Assembly: GCA_049323755.1 (NCBI GenBank) | Contig: JBMOPE010000004.1 | Coordinates: 37,714 to 101,713 of the forward strand | Origin: BRHc4a sp049323755 | Lineage (GTDB): Bacteria; Bacillota; Desulfotomaculia; Desulfotomaculales; Desulfocucumaceae | Length of the DNA: 64,000 nt | Reading direction: 5' to 3' | Shown here: positions 41,789 to 49,459 of the stretch, one piece after another | Numbering within the stretch: position 1 is the stretch's first letter | Layout of the letters: the number at the start of each line of letters is the position of its first letter | Notes under the pieces: model-generated | The model's input: only the letters and a program-made list of their open reading frames with translations | What the model was told of the DNA's origin: nothing | The model's database searches: none | Made by a program: the position numbers and the translations under genes

Positions 41789-43720
41789 GTGTTGCCAAAG
41801 AACATCAGAGAGGTATTAAACAGTGTTCCCCCGTTCAGTCTTCTTCCGCCGGATGTTCTTGACTCACTGGAGGCAGTTATTGTTACCAGGACATACCCAA
41901 GGGGGGTCTATGTTTTCAGGCAGGGTGAAGAAAGTCTTAATACTCTGTTTTTAATAGTCAGGGGATCCGCCGAGGTGGTGGCAAAAAATGACAGGGATGA
42001 TGAATCGGTAATCGGCTTCAGAGGTGTAGAGGATTTCTTCGGTGAGACAGGATTAACAGGGGCACAGTACTCAGCCGGGGTCAGGGTTAAGGATGAGTTG
42101 ACCTGCATTCTTATTCCGGGAGATGAAGTTGAAAGACTAATAGGCAGGCACAGCAACTTCACCGGTTACCTGGCAAATTTACTGATGGAGCGGATGCGCT
42201 CTCTTTACGATGAGATAATACATGAGCAGAGCTTTGATGCATACAGTAAAGTTGAAACACCTCTTTTCAGAAAACGTATAAGTGACATAATGTCCTCCCC
42301 GGTGATTACCTGTACTACTGATGATACAATAGTTGACGTAGCACAAATAATGGAGCAAAAAAATATAAGCGCTGTTATGGTTATCGACAGTGAAAGCCGC
42401 CCCATAGGAGTAATAAGCAACTCAGACCTGGTAAAAAAGATTATTGCCCGCTCTGTCGTGGACTTTAAAGGATTAACGGCCGGAGAAATAATGAATAAAG
42501 ACGTGGTGGCCATTCGAGCCGAAGCTTTTTATGCTGAAGCCATACTGGCCATTTCCAAATACCAGACAAAGCAGCTGGCGGTAACAAGAAGGGGAAAGCT
42601 GGCCGGGATACTGACGGTGGCTGACCTGGTAAAGGCGAGGAGTACGGGTGCCATCACTCTTATTCACGACATAGAGTCACAACAGGAACTGGAAGGTCTG
42701 ACTTCCATAGGGACGGAAATTGATAACCTCCTGAACGCCCTGGTGGCTGAAAAGGCGCCAGTGCCTGAAATATTGATAATAATGTCAGAGTTTCATGAAA
42801 GAATCGCCAGGAAAGTAATACAGCTATGTGAACAGGAAATGGTCAGCCGCGGGTTTGGCCCACCTCCCGTGGAGTACTGCTGGGCTAACATGGGCAGTGC
42901 CGGCAGACAGGAGCAGACTTTGCGAACAGACCAGGATAACTTGATTATATTCAGGGATGATGAAAATATAGGCAATGATAGATTAAGGGAGTATTTTTTA
43001 AAGCTGGCTATTTTGGTAAATGAGGGTCTTGACCGCTGCGGTTTTGTGAAATGCCATGGAAATGTAATGGCTTCCAATCCTCACTGGTGCAGGTCCCTGG
43101 GGGAATGGGAAAACATTGTTGGACAATGGGTTGAATCTGTTTCAAAAGACAATAATGCTATCAGGCAGCTTACTATATTGCTGGATTTCAGGCCGGTTTA
43201 CGGCGAAAAACAACTGGCGGACATTCTCTGGAAAAAGATTGTCAGAATATATGAAAAATCATCAGCTATTTCCCACTTTCTCACACAGGATGATTTGACT
43301 GCAAGGGTTCCGGTAAATATGTGGGGAGGTTTTTCCACCGAAAAATCCGGTCCCTACAAGGATCAGATAAATCTTAAAAACGCGGCTTGCGTCCATATTG
43401 TTAACTGTGTGAGGATTTTTGCCCTTAAAAACGGAATAACCGAAACCAGTACCTTTAAGCGACTGACAGAACTAAGAAAAAGGGGAGGGTTAAAATCTGA
43501 CGAAGCCGATTTCGTGGAGGCGGCCTTTGAAACTTTAATGATGTTTCGCATAAGGGAGAACCTTAGAAAGGTAAAAAGAGGTGAAAAAGCGGATAATTAT
43601 GTAAAGCCGTCACAATTGAGCAAGCAGGAGCAGGAAATATTGAAGGGAGCCTTTACCGCAGTGTCAAGGCTGCAAAAGTTAACAGGCTCAACATTTACTC
43701 TTTTGTGGCTGGTTAAATAG
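41789..43720 (+). CDS. Cyclic-nucleotide-binding, CBS and DUF294 nucleotidyltransferase protein
   Basis: About 643 aa: an N-terminal cNMP-binding (CAP_ED) domain (about 10-135, LPPDVLDSLEAVIVTRTYPRGVYVFRQGEE); two CBS motifs (about 165-290, ISDIMSSPVITCTTDDTIVDVAQIM and AGEIMNKDVVAIRAEAFYAEAILAI); a GlnD-like DUF294 nucleotidyltransferase (WANMGSAGRQEQTLRTDQDNLIIF, the GS...D-x-D type site); and a C-terminal substrate-binding domain. Such proteins accompany acetate symporters and are thought to sense adenylate energy state. AAGGAGGTG puts the start at GTG 41789 or TTG 41792 rather than GTG 41783. The stop TAG is inside the first, partial unit of repeat element B. Confidence 0.88.
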   Translation: MLPKNIREVLNSVPPFSLLPPDVLDSLEAVIVTRTYPRGVYVFRQGEESLNTLFLIVRGSAEVVAKNDRDDESVIGFRGVEDFFGETGLTGAQYSAGVRVKDELTCILIPGDEVERLIGRHSNFTGYLANLLMERMRSLYDEIIHEQSFDAYSKVETPLFRKRISDIMSSPVITCTTDDTIVDVAQIMEQKNISAVMVIDSESRPIGVISNSDLVKKIIARSVVDFKGLTAGEIMNKDVVAIRAEAFYAEAILAISKYQTKQLAVTRRGKLAGILTVADLVKARSTGAITLIHDIESQQELEGLTSIGTEIDNLLNALVAEKAPVPEILIIMSEFHERIARKVIQLCEQEMVSRGFGPPPVEYCWANMGSAGRQEQTLRTDQDNLIIFRDDENIGNDRLREYFLKLAILVNEGLDRCGFVKCHGNVMASNPHWCRSLGEWENIVGQWVESVSKDNNAIRQLTILLDFRPVYGEKQLADILWKKIVRIYEKSSAISHFLTQDDLTARVPVNMWGGFSTEKSGPYKDQINLKNAACVHIVNCVRIFALKNGITETSTFKRLTELRKRGGLKSDEADFVEAAFETLMMFRIRENLRKVKRGEKADNYVKPSQLSKQEQEILKGAFTAVSRLQKLTGSTFTLLWLVK

Positions 43721-43979
43721 CTAAGGGGTAATGTCTGTTGGTCGGAGGAGCTAAAGGGCAGTGCCTGATGGTCGGAGGAGCTAAGGGGTAGCGCCTTATG
43801 GTCGGAGGGGCTCAAGGGTAATACCTGAGGTCGGAGATCCTCACGTAATGCACCTTGGTCTCCGACCGTCCAGAAATGCATCTTGGTCCCTCCGACCAAC
43901 CGGAAATACATCTCGGCCCCTCCGACCATCCGGGAATGCATCTTCGGCTCCTCCGACCGTTCGGAAATGCATCTTGACC
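43721..43979. repeat. Palindromic 30-bp tandem repeat element, copy B
   Basis: GGTCGGAG(G/A) begins at 43740, 43770, 43800 and 43829; a decayed unit from about 43711 shares CTAAGGGGTA in phase. The inverse core CCGACC follows, with GACC at 43864, 43894, 43924 and 43955, and a partial GACC at 43976. Unit interiors (CTAAGGGGTAGCGCCTTAT on the left; AAATGCATCTTGG on the right) match those of copy A at 19.15-19.40 kb. The element exactly fills the gap between two convergent genes. Confidence 0.88.
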
Positions 43980-43991
43980 ATACATTTTCGG

Positions 43992-44732
43992 CTAAAAAGG
44001 CACTAGCTTAACTTTGCCTTTTACTGCCATAAGCTTATCCAATATAGCCAGAGCCCCGGTTACTCCGGGAATGGAAAGGGCGAAGTCTACGGCAGGTTCA
44101 AGGTCGCTGCCGTACCTGACCATGTTTCCGGTGGCCGTGGCAACAGCATCGGCCAGGGGCGCTGACTTTGAAAGTATTACAACGGCATCAGCGCAACCAT
44201 AGCTCAGTGAGTGGCCAACTGACCCTGAAGAGGTACAAATACCTGCAGGTGTTTCTTCCGGCCTAATTTCAACAGCAACTCTGTAGCTTAGGGGAGAGTT
44301 TCCCGCAAATATTCCTATTCTCCTAATGCGCTTTGTTTTAAGGAAAATGTCACCACCATTTTCAACCAGTATATCCCGTGAGTATTTAAGAAGATCCTTT
44401 CCAATTGCTTCCGAAAACGCCCCTGCAACTGCCGCCATAGGGCCCACTCCTGCGGCCCGCGCCGCCTCAGCCATGGCTACGGCAATGTCCGGGGCTGACG
44501 CCTTAACCTCGTGTGGTACGAGAGTTTTTAAAAAAACAGGATCTTCACTGATATACTTTTCAAGCTGACGCCGGTATTTAACAGCCAGACCTTCGGTAAG
44601 AGCAATGACTTCAGGGCTGAAACGTTCTTTTCTTATACCTACGTCAAGGTCGGTTTCCTTAACAACTACCCTGAAGTGAGCCAAATCATCCTGGCGGTGT
44701 TTTAGGCGATATTCCCTTTCCAGGTTGTTCAA
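43992..44732 (-). CDS. UPF0280 family protein (COG2122), homocysteine pathway accessory
   Basis: 246 aa, ApbE-like fold. Landmarks are RVVVKETDLDVGIRKER, AEAARAAGVGPMAAVAGAFSEAIG and ILVENGGDIFLK, and GICTSSGSVGHSLSYGCADAVVILS. A COG2122 protein (MA1715) was implicated with MA1821/MA1822 in homocysteine formation in Methanosarcina. Here all three homologues form one operon. The start is TTG 44732, whose ribosome-binding site GGAGGTC lies in the last codons of the NIL-ferredoxin gene. The stop abuts repeat element B. Confidence 0.87.
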   Translation of the reverse strand: MNNLEREYRLKHRQDDLAHFRVVVKETDLDVGIRKERFSPEVIALTEGLAVKYRRQLEKYISEDPVFLKTLVPHEVKASAPDIAVAMAEAARAAGVGPMAAVAGAFSEAIGKDLLKYSRDILVENGGDIFLKTKRIRRIGIFAGNSPLSYRVAVEIRPEETPAGICTSSGSVGHSLSYGCADAVVILSKSAPLADAVATATGNMVRYGSDLEPAVDFALSIPGVTGALAILDKLMAVKGKVKLVPF

Positions 44733-44733
44733 T

Positions 44734-45135
44734 CTAGAGTCTGACCTCCATGGCCCTTACCGGGCATATCTTCAGACAGAGCTGGCATACAACGCAATTG
44801 TCTCCGTCAAACTTCACTTCCATAGACGGCCTTTCGATGTAAAGAGCGTTAGTGGGGCAAATAGCAGTGCAGGCTCCACACATAGTGCACTTACCCTCAT
44901 CACGGACCATTTCCTGGGTTAGTGCCTGCACCTGGACTCCTATTTCCCGGAGATATTTCATTCCATCATCTATCTGGTCACCGCTTAATTCCAAAACCAT
45001 GGTTCCCTCTTTCTGAGGGTTAACATTTGCCTTTACAATATTAATGAGAAGGTCATAATCCTTTACAAGTCTGTATATAATCGGACTGCCCGATATATCG
45101 GGACCAAACCTTAAAACAATCTTTTTAGGCGACAA
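44734..45135 (-). CDS. NIL domain ferredoxin (sulfur-transfer partner of DUF39 protein)
   Basis: 133 aa. An N-terminal NIL domain (about 1-75; LRFGPDISGSPIIYRLVKDYDLLINIVKANVNP) is followed by two [4Fe-4S] motifs, CTMCGACTAICPTNAL and CVVCQLCLKICPVRAM. It resembles Methanosarcina MA1822, the partner of the COG1900 protein in making homocysteine from aspartate semialdehyde and sulfide. TTG 45135 is preferred because AAGGAGTG overlaps the GTG at 45144. The UPF0280 gene starts before this gene's end effectively, with only 1 nt between them. Confidence 0.88.
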   Translation of the reverse strand: MSPKKIVLRFGPDISGSPIIYRLVKDYDLLINIVKANVNPQKEGTMVLELSGDQIDDGMKYLREIGVQVQALTQEMVRDEGKCTMCGACTAICPTNALYIERPSMEVKFDGDNCVVCQLCLKICPVRAMEVRL

Positions 45136-45155
45136 GTAAATCACTCCTTGTTTGT

Positions 45156-45325
45156 GGGAATTGGGAATTAGGCATTGGTGAAAAGCCCCATTTCCACATT
45201 TCTATTACATAAATATTTAGTTTTTACTAATTATTATTTTTGAATCTGCCTACAGATGAAGGAGAAAGGGGAACCGGAACCAGGGAATGAATTCCCCAAT
45301 TCCTAATTCCCAATTCCTAATTCCT
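45156..45325. repeat. Inverted element with 7-bp-period AATTCCC arms
   Basis: The left arm GGGAATTGGGAATTAGGCATT (45156-45176) and right arm (45290-45325; five AATTCC(C/T) units) are inverted around about 110 nt of unique AT-rich sequence. The right arm supplies part of the minus-strand stop codon of the DUF39 gene (CTA at 45324-45326). The element lies inside the homocysteine operon. Lone half-arms of the same unit occur at 46817-46840 and 50664-50685. Confidence 0.75.
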
Positions 45326-46514
45326 ACCCTTTCAGGGGTCTGCCGGTGATGCAGTCAGCCGGGGACGGCAGTAGCTGCACAGGTTCCGTGAGCAGGAATT
45401 CTCCCCGCAAAATCCGATCCTTTAATATTCCAGCAATTTCTTTTGCCTTAGGGTAACTTGACAGCGGGGCGCTGTGCACTTCCCTGCCGTTTACCGTTAT
45501 TTTGCCCGACTTTAGCTCGGCGTAGCTGACAAGACCCAGATTGCCCGGTTTTCGCCCCGGGTAGGCATCGCTGTAATCTACAATGGGAGCATACAAATCA
45601 TTATCTGAAGCTGCAGCGTAAAGAGCAATTTCTTCGTTTAGAATTGGAATTGGTATTCCAATGCCAACCGAAAGAGAAGCGCCGTATCCGGTAAAGCTGA
45701 CTCCTTTCAGCCAATTGGGAGACATTTGTTTTAGGTCGCCTATTACAGCCAGAGTGCCCCCCGCCGGTCCGCGTTCTTTTCCATCGGATGATTGTTGTAT
45801 AGAGGGGAAATGTTGAGTTCCGTGCCACGCAACATAGCCAGTGCCCCCTCCTAAAAATATTCTGGTGCCTATTCCGATGGTTTTGAAATGGGGGTCCTTA
45901 AGTAGGGGGCTAAGATGTCCTGAGGTTGAATAGTGGGCGTTCCCCAGGTTCGGCTTCAGCATCCCCATGTAAGTATAGATAGTTCTATCCCCGAGGTTTA
46001 CCGCGCAGTTGTAGCTCTGATATGCATTTCTGGGATTGAAAAGTATGGCCTCATTGATATCGTCCAGTGTGATCATGGTCTCAATAGCTTTCCTGGGGTA
46101 GCAATCCGTTCCGTAGCTGGTTGCCTTGAGGCTAATGGTTTTTCCGGCAACAAGGTCTTCAATTACGTGACCGCCTCCATACCTGAATTCACCTGGATAA
46201 TTATTATTTAGAGGGTCATCCTCCGGCAGCTCAGTTGCTCCAATATACGCATCCACAGCCGCTATTCCCGCATAGGCGCCCACACCGTTTAACCACACCT
46301 TTTGCATTCTCATGCGGGGGGAGGAATGACCAAAATTAAGAAAGGCACCGGAAGAACACATGGGGGCAAAGGTTCCGGTGGTTACGACATCCACCGTTTG
46401 AGCTGCAGTGGAAAGTCCTTTCTCGTTGACCAGCGAGACAAATTCGTCTGCTGAAAAAACCACTGCCTTTCCGGATTTGATTTTTTCGTTGATTTCCGAA
46501 TAACTTTTTTCCAT
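45324..46514 (-). CDS. DUF39/COG1900 homocysteine biosynthesis protein
   Basis: 396 aa. Matches the DUF39 family: EINEKIKSGKAVVFSADEFV, VTTGTFAPMCSSGAFLNFGHS (with a conserved Cys), GATELPEDDPLNN, ATSYGTDCYPRK and GGTGYVAWHGTQHF. Homologue MA1821 acts as L-aspartate-semialdehyde sulfurtransferase with the NIL-ferredoxin, forming homocysteine without O-acyl-homoserine. It is directly downstream of a SAM-I riboswitch, which independently places it in methionine biosynthesis. Start ATG with CTGGAGGG upstream. Confidence 0.9.
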   Translation of the reverse strand: MEKSYSEINEKIKSGKAVVFSADEFVSLVNEKGLSTAAQTVDVVTTGTFAPMCSSGAFLNFGHSSPRMRMQKVWLNGVGAYAGIAAVDAYIGATELPEDDPLNNNYPGEFRYGGGHVIEDLVAGKTISLKATSYGTDCYPRKAIETMITLDDINEAILFNPRNAYQSYNCAVNLGDRTIYTYMGMLKPNLGNAHYSTSGHLSPLLKDPHFKTIGIGTRIFLGGGTGYVAWHGTQHFPSIQQSSDGKERGPAGGTLAVIGDLKQMSPNWLKGVSFTGYGASLSVGIGIPIPILNEEIALYAAASDNDLYAPIVDYSDAYPGRKPGNLGLVSYAELKSGKITVNGREVHSAPLSSYPKAKEIAGILKDRILRGEFLLTEPVQLLPSPADCITGRPLKG

Positions 46515-46565
46515 TATTGAGTCTCCCTCCAGTGTGCTCTAAATCCCGTGTGCCAGATTAAGAAA

Positions 46566-46587
46566 GCCTCTTCTAATCAGAAGAGGC
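46566..46587 (-). terminator. Riboswitch-controlled intrinsic terminator
   Basis: On the minus strand GCCTCTTCT-GATT-AGAAGAGGC is followed by TTTCTTAATC. The AGAGGC segments can alternatively pair with the upstream P1 region (ATAAGAGG), giving the expected antiterminator. Confidence 0.85.
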
Positions 46588-46605
46588 CAGCATAATCTTG
46601 CTCAC

Positions 46606-46731
46606 CTCTTATCTTTCAGAAGACAAACTTCTGCAGGAATTAGCACCATGCCATACCGATGCCTATTAAGGCCTCTTATAGCTGGTTGCCGGGTTTCATT
46701 GGGCCAGTCCCTCCACCACTCCGGATAAGAG
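46606..46731 (-). promoter_or_regulatory. SAM-I (S-box) riboswitch aptamer
   Basis: The minus strand reads CTCTTATCCGGAGTGGTGGA then GGGACTGGCCC and ATGAAACCCGGCAACC, the classic S-box core. P1 is formed by CTCTTAT (46731-46725) and ATAAGAG (46612-46606). High SAM would favour the downstream terminator and shut off the DUF39/NIL-Fd/UPF0280 operon. Confidence 0.95.
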
Positions 46732-46757
46732 CACATTGTAATTTTTAATTGAGTCAT

Positions 46758-46786
46758 AGTATAACAGTTAGCCAATTATTTGTCAA
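46758..46786 (-). promoter_or_regulatory. Sigma-A promoter of the SAM-riboswitch operon
   Basis: A perfect -35 TTGACA (46786-46781), a 17-nt spacer, and -10 TATACT (46763-46758). The expected start near 46751 is about 20 nt before P1 of the riboswitch. Confidence 0.85.
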
Positions 46787-46850
46787 TCGGTATAAATAAA
46801 CGCCCTGCAGGCGTTGATCCCTAATCCCCAATCCCAATTTTTCCTGCAAC

Positions 46851-46872
46851 AAAAAAGCCGTTTGACAACGGC
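46851..46872 (-). terminator. Rho-independent terminator of sigK
   Basis: On the minus strand GCCGTT-GTCA-AACGGC is followed by TTTTTTG. It lies 36 nt after the sigK stop. Confidence 0.8.
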
Positions 46873-46907
46873 ATCACAAAAAGTAATTATATATATAAAC
46901 CGGCCGG

Positions 46908-47606
46908 TTAAACGTTTTCTATGGCAAACTGGTCGCTAAGCCTGTTAATAGCTTTTTTTTCAATTCGGGAAACATAGGATCTTGAGATTCCCAATTTCTT
47001 TGCTATTTCACGCTGAGTAAAGCTAAGCCCGTTCTTTAGCCCAAATCGCATTATGATTACCTTTTTTTCCTGGCTGTTCAAGGTTTCTAGCTTATTCCAC
47101 AGTCTCTCGTTTTCAAACTTGCTGGAAACTGTTTCTATAACAGTTTCGGGTTCTGTTCCCAGTACATCGATAAAACTTAATTCGTTTCCATCCTTATCTG
47201 TACCGATAGGCTCAAAAATAGACATTTCAGACCGAAGCTTTTTTCGGGAACGGTAATACATGAGTATTTCATTTTCAATGCACCTGGAGGCGTATGTGGC
47301 AAGACGGGTTGCTTTTCCAGGATTATAGGTGTTAACTGCCTTAATAAGGCCTATGGTTCCTATTGATACAAGATCATCGAAATCTTCGCCGTCATATTTT
47401 TTGATTATATGGGCCACTAGCCGCAGGTTTCTTTCAACAAGAGTTTTTTTGGCCGTTTCGTCTCCTTCAAGGAAAAGTTTAAGGTAATGATTCTCCTCCT
47501 CCTCGTTTAAGGGTTGGGGGAAACTGTTGTTCGCCACATAAGACACCAGTAAGGACAAACCGTTGAGTAGTGACAAGACTGCCATAGTAAGGAGCCCTGG
47601 CAGCAA
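46908..47606 (-). CDS. sigK: Sporulation sigma factor sigma-K (uninterrupted)
   Basis: 232 aa. The hydrophobic pro-sequence (LLTMAVLSLLNGLSLLVSYV) precedes NNSFPQPLNEEEE, as in pro-sigma-K of Bacillus, which is cleaved by SpoIVFB in the mother cell. Region 2 has NLRLVAHIIKKY and DDLVSIGTIGLIKAVNTYNP; region 4 has TQREIAKKLGISRSYVSRIEKKA. The gene is intact, with no skin-like insertion. TTG 47606 is preceded by TTAAGGAGGGAT. It implies late mother-cell gene expression and thus an endospore former. Confidence 0.93.
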   Translation of the reverse strand: MLPGLLTMAVLSLLNGLSLLVSYVANNSFPQPLNEEEENHYLKLFLEGDETAKKTLVERNLRLVAHIIKKYDGEDFDDLVSIGTIGLIKAVNTYNPGKATRLATYASRCIENEILMYYRSRKKLRSEMSIFEPIGTDKDGNELSFIDVLGTEPETVIETVSSKFENERLWNKLETLNSQEKKVIIMRFGLKNGLSFTQREIAKKLGISRSYVSRIEKKAINRLSDQFAIENV

Positions 47607-47776
47607 AACTATCCCTCCTTAAAATGAGATGCCTTATATACATATGTCTGTGTGAGTAAAAAGTGCCAGTCCAAAATTATTTAATTATGAATTTTTTCGA
47701 AAAAACACATTAACTGTAAATAATTGTTGCTGTTAGGTTTTTATAGTGATATTTCATATAAAGGAGAGCAAGATTT

Positions 47777-48628
47777 ATGGATAATGTTCCGTTTAGCATG
47801 CTGGGAAATAGCTTTTTTAAGATATACCTGCTGGGAAAAGAAGAAAAAACAATGGTAGAGTGTGGTGTGAGCGGGGTAATACCAGTGATTTTGAAAGAAT
47901 TGATAAAAGCCGATGTAAGGCGTATTCTGGTAATGCATGCCCATTTTGACCATGTATGCGGCCTTCCGCTACTAAAGGAGATATATCCCCAGGCCGTTGT
48001 TGCAGCCTCAGAAAAAGCTGCTTCTGTACTGGCCAGGAATTCAGTGGTGGAACGTTTTTTCAGGGAAGACAGGGCAATGACCGATACTCTTTCGGGACCC
48101 GCCAGGGACTTTATTCGTCCGGATAAAATTAATATTGACGAAATAGTATGTGATGGTGACAGACTGCACATTGGAAAGGGACAGAGTCTTCATATAATGA
48201 GCGCTCCGGGACACAGCCCATGTAGTATACTTGCGTACTTCCCCGAGGAAGAAACTGTTTTTTGTTCCGACAGCGCCGGCTTTCCTGTAGACAGCAAGAC
48301 TTCATTCCCTATTTATTTTGATGGATTCACTGATTATATAGAAACCATTAAAAAAATAATGGAACTGTCTGTAAATTTTCTTGCCGGCGCTCATGATGAA
48401 GTTGTCAGGGGTCAGAAACTCGTTAGGGATTATCTTGAAAACTCCCTCGATTGGGCAGAAAAGACAAGAGAATATGTAACCAGGGGGCTAAAAGAGGGAA
48501 TAGAAAGTGAAACACTGGCAAAAAAACTGTTTGATCAGTTTTACAGGGACAGGCTGAAAATTTACACCCAGGATAATATATTGCTTTGCTGCAGGCTTAT
48601 TGTCAAAAGATCTGAAGAGGCAATTTGA
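47777..48628 (+). CDS. Metallo-beta-lactamase-fold hydrolase
   Basis: 283 aa. The metal-binding HAHFDHVCG (about 55-63) matches H-x-H-x-D-H; further ligands are APGHSPCSI, CSDSAG and AGAHDEVV. A C-terminal helical region of about 75 residues follows. It probably hydrolyses a thioester, lactone or phosphodiester; the substrate is unknown. ATG 47777 has AAAGGAGAG upstream. It is divergent from sigK with no shared promoter recognised. Confidence 0.82.
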   Translation: MDNVPFSMLGNSFFKIYLLGKEEKTMVECGVSGVIPVILKELIKADVRRILVMHAHFDHVCGLPLLKEIYPQAVVAASEKAASVLARNSVVERFFREDRAMTDTLSGPARDFIRPDKINIDEIVCDGDRLHIGKGQSLHIMSAPGHSPCSILAYFPEEETVFCSDSAGFPVDSKTSFPIYFDGFTDYIETIKKIMELSVNFLAGAHDEVVRGQKLVRDYLENSLDWAEKTREYVTRGLKEGIESETLAKKLFDQFYRDRLKIYTQDNILLCCRLIVKRSEEAI

Positions 48629-48703
48629 ATATTTGACTTTAACGGAGAGGAAAATACCACTGTAGTGTCTTTTAAAATAAGAGATTATTGTGGGGTAGAA
48701 AAA

Positions 48704-49354
48704 GTGAAGCAGTTTGCAGTTATAGGGCTTGGCCGCTTCGGCTCAAGTCTTGCAAAAACACTTACAAAAATGGGTTACGAGGTATTGGCAATTGATGAGG
48801 ATGAGGAAAAGGTGGAAAGCCTCTCCGAGAGTGTAACCCATGCCGTTCAGGCCAATGCTCTTGAAGAGCAGGCCCTCAAGGCGCTGGGGGTGCGCAACTT
48901 TGATGTTGTTGTGGTGGCTATTGGGCAGGACATTCAGTCTAACATTCTGGTAACTCTAATGCTAAAGGAAATGGGTGTGCGCAAGGTTGTTGCCAAGGCC
49001 TCAACTGAGCTCCAGGGGAAAGTGCTTCAAAAAATAGGTGCAGACATAGTTGTTTTTCCTGAGCGGGATATGGGGGAGCGGCTGGCCCGATCCCTGGTTT
49101 CCCGGAATATAATTGATCAGATTAACCTTTCACCGGATTACAGCCTGGTAGAGTTGAACGCTCCCTCAGAGCTTATAGGGAAAAATCTTTTAGAATCAAA
49201 TTTAAGGAAAAAATATGGAGTTACCCTTCTTGCCATAAGAAGGGTAAATGATATTATTATATCCCCCGGCGCCAGGGAAGTATTCGAAGAAGGAGACATT
49301 TTAATAGTTATCGGTAATAACGAAAAACTAAAGAATTTTGAAACTTCCTTATAG
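48704..49354 (+). CDS. KtrA/TrkA-family potassium channel regulatory (RCK) protein
   Basis: 216 aa from GTG 48704. RCK_N Rossmann fold with KQFAVIGLGRFGSSLAKTL (nucleotide loop G-x-G-x-F-G), DIQSNILVTLMLKEMGVRKVVAKA, and an RCK_C domain (LVELNAPSELIGKNLLESNL). It forms the cytoplasmic gating ring of a Ktr-type K+ transporter and binds ATP/NAD(H) or c-di-AMP. No KtrB membrane partner is seen within the window, so the partner gene is elsewhere. A longer frame from 48665 is less likely. Confidence 0.85.
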   Translation: MKQFAVIGLGRFGSSLAKTLTKMGYEVLAIDEDEEKVESLSESVTHAVQANALEEQALKALGVRNFDVVVVAIGQDIQSNILVTLMLKEMGVRKVVAKASTELQGKVLQKIGADIVVFPERDMGERLARSLVSRNIIDQINLSPDYSLVELNAPSELIGKNLLESNLRKKYGVTLLAIRRVNDIIISPGAREVFEEGDILIVIGNNEKLKNFETSL

Positions 49355-49459
49355 AAAAAATCTGTAGTGAAAATATATAGGCGGTAAATCTAAAGCGTAA
49401 TTGTTAATTCATTTAATCTATGATAAAGTTCAATCAATTGATTAAACAGGAGGCTAAAA

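Noticed and set aside
46908..47606. skin-like interruption of sigK
   Set aside because: The gene is continuous from pro-sequence to region 4 with no recombinase or frame break.
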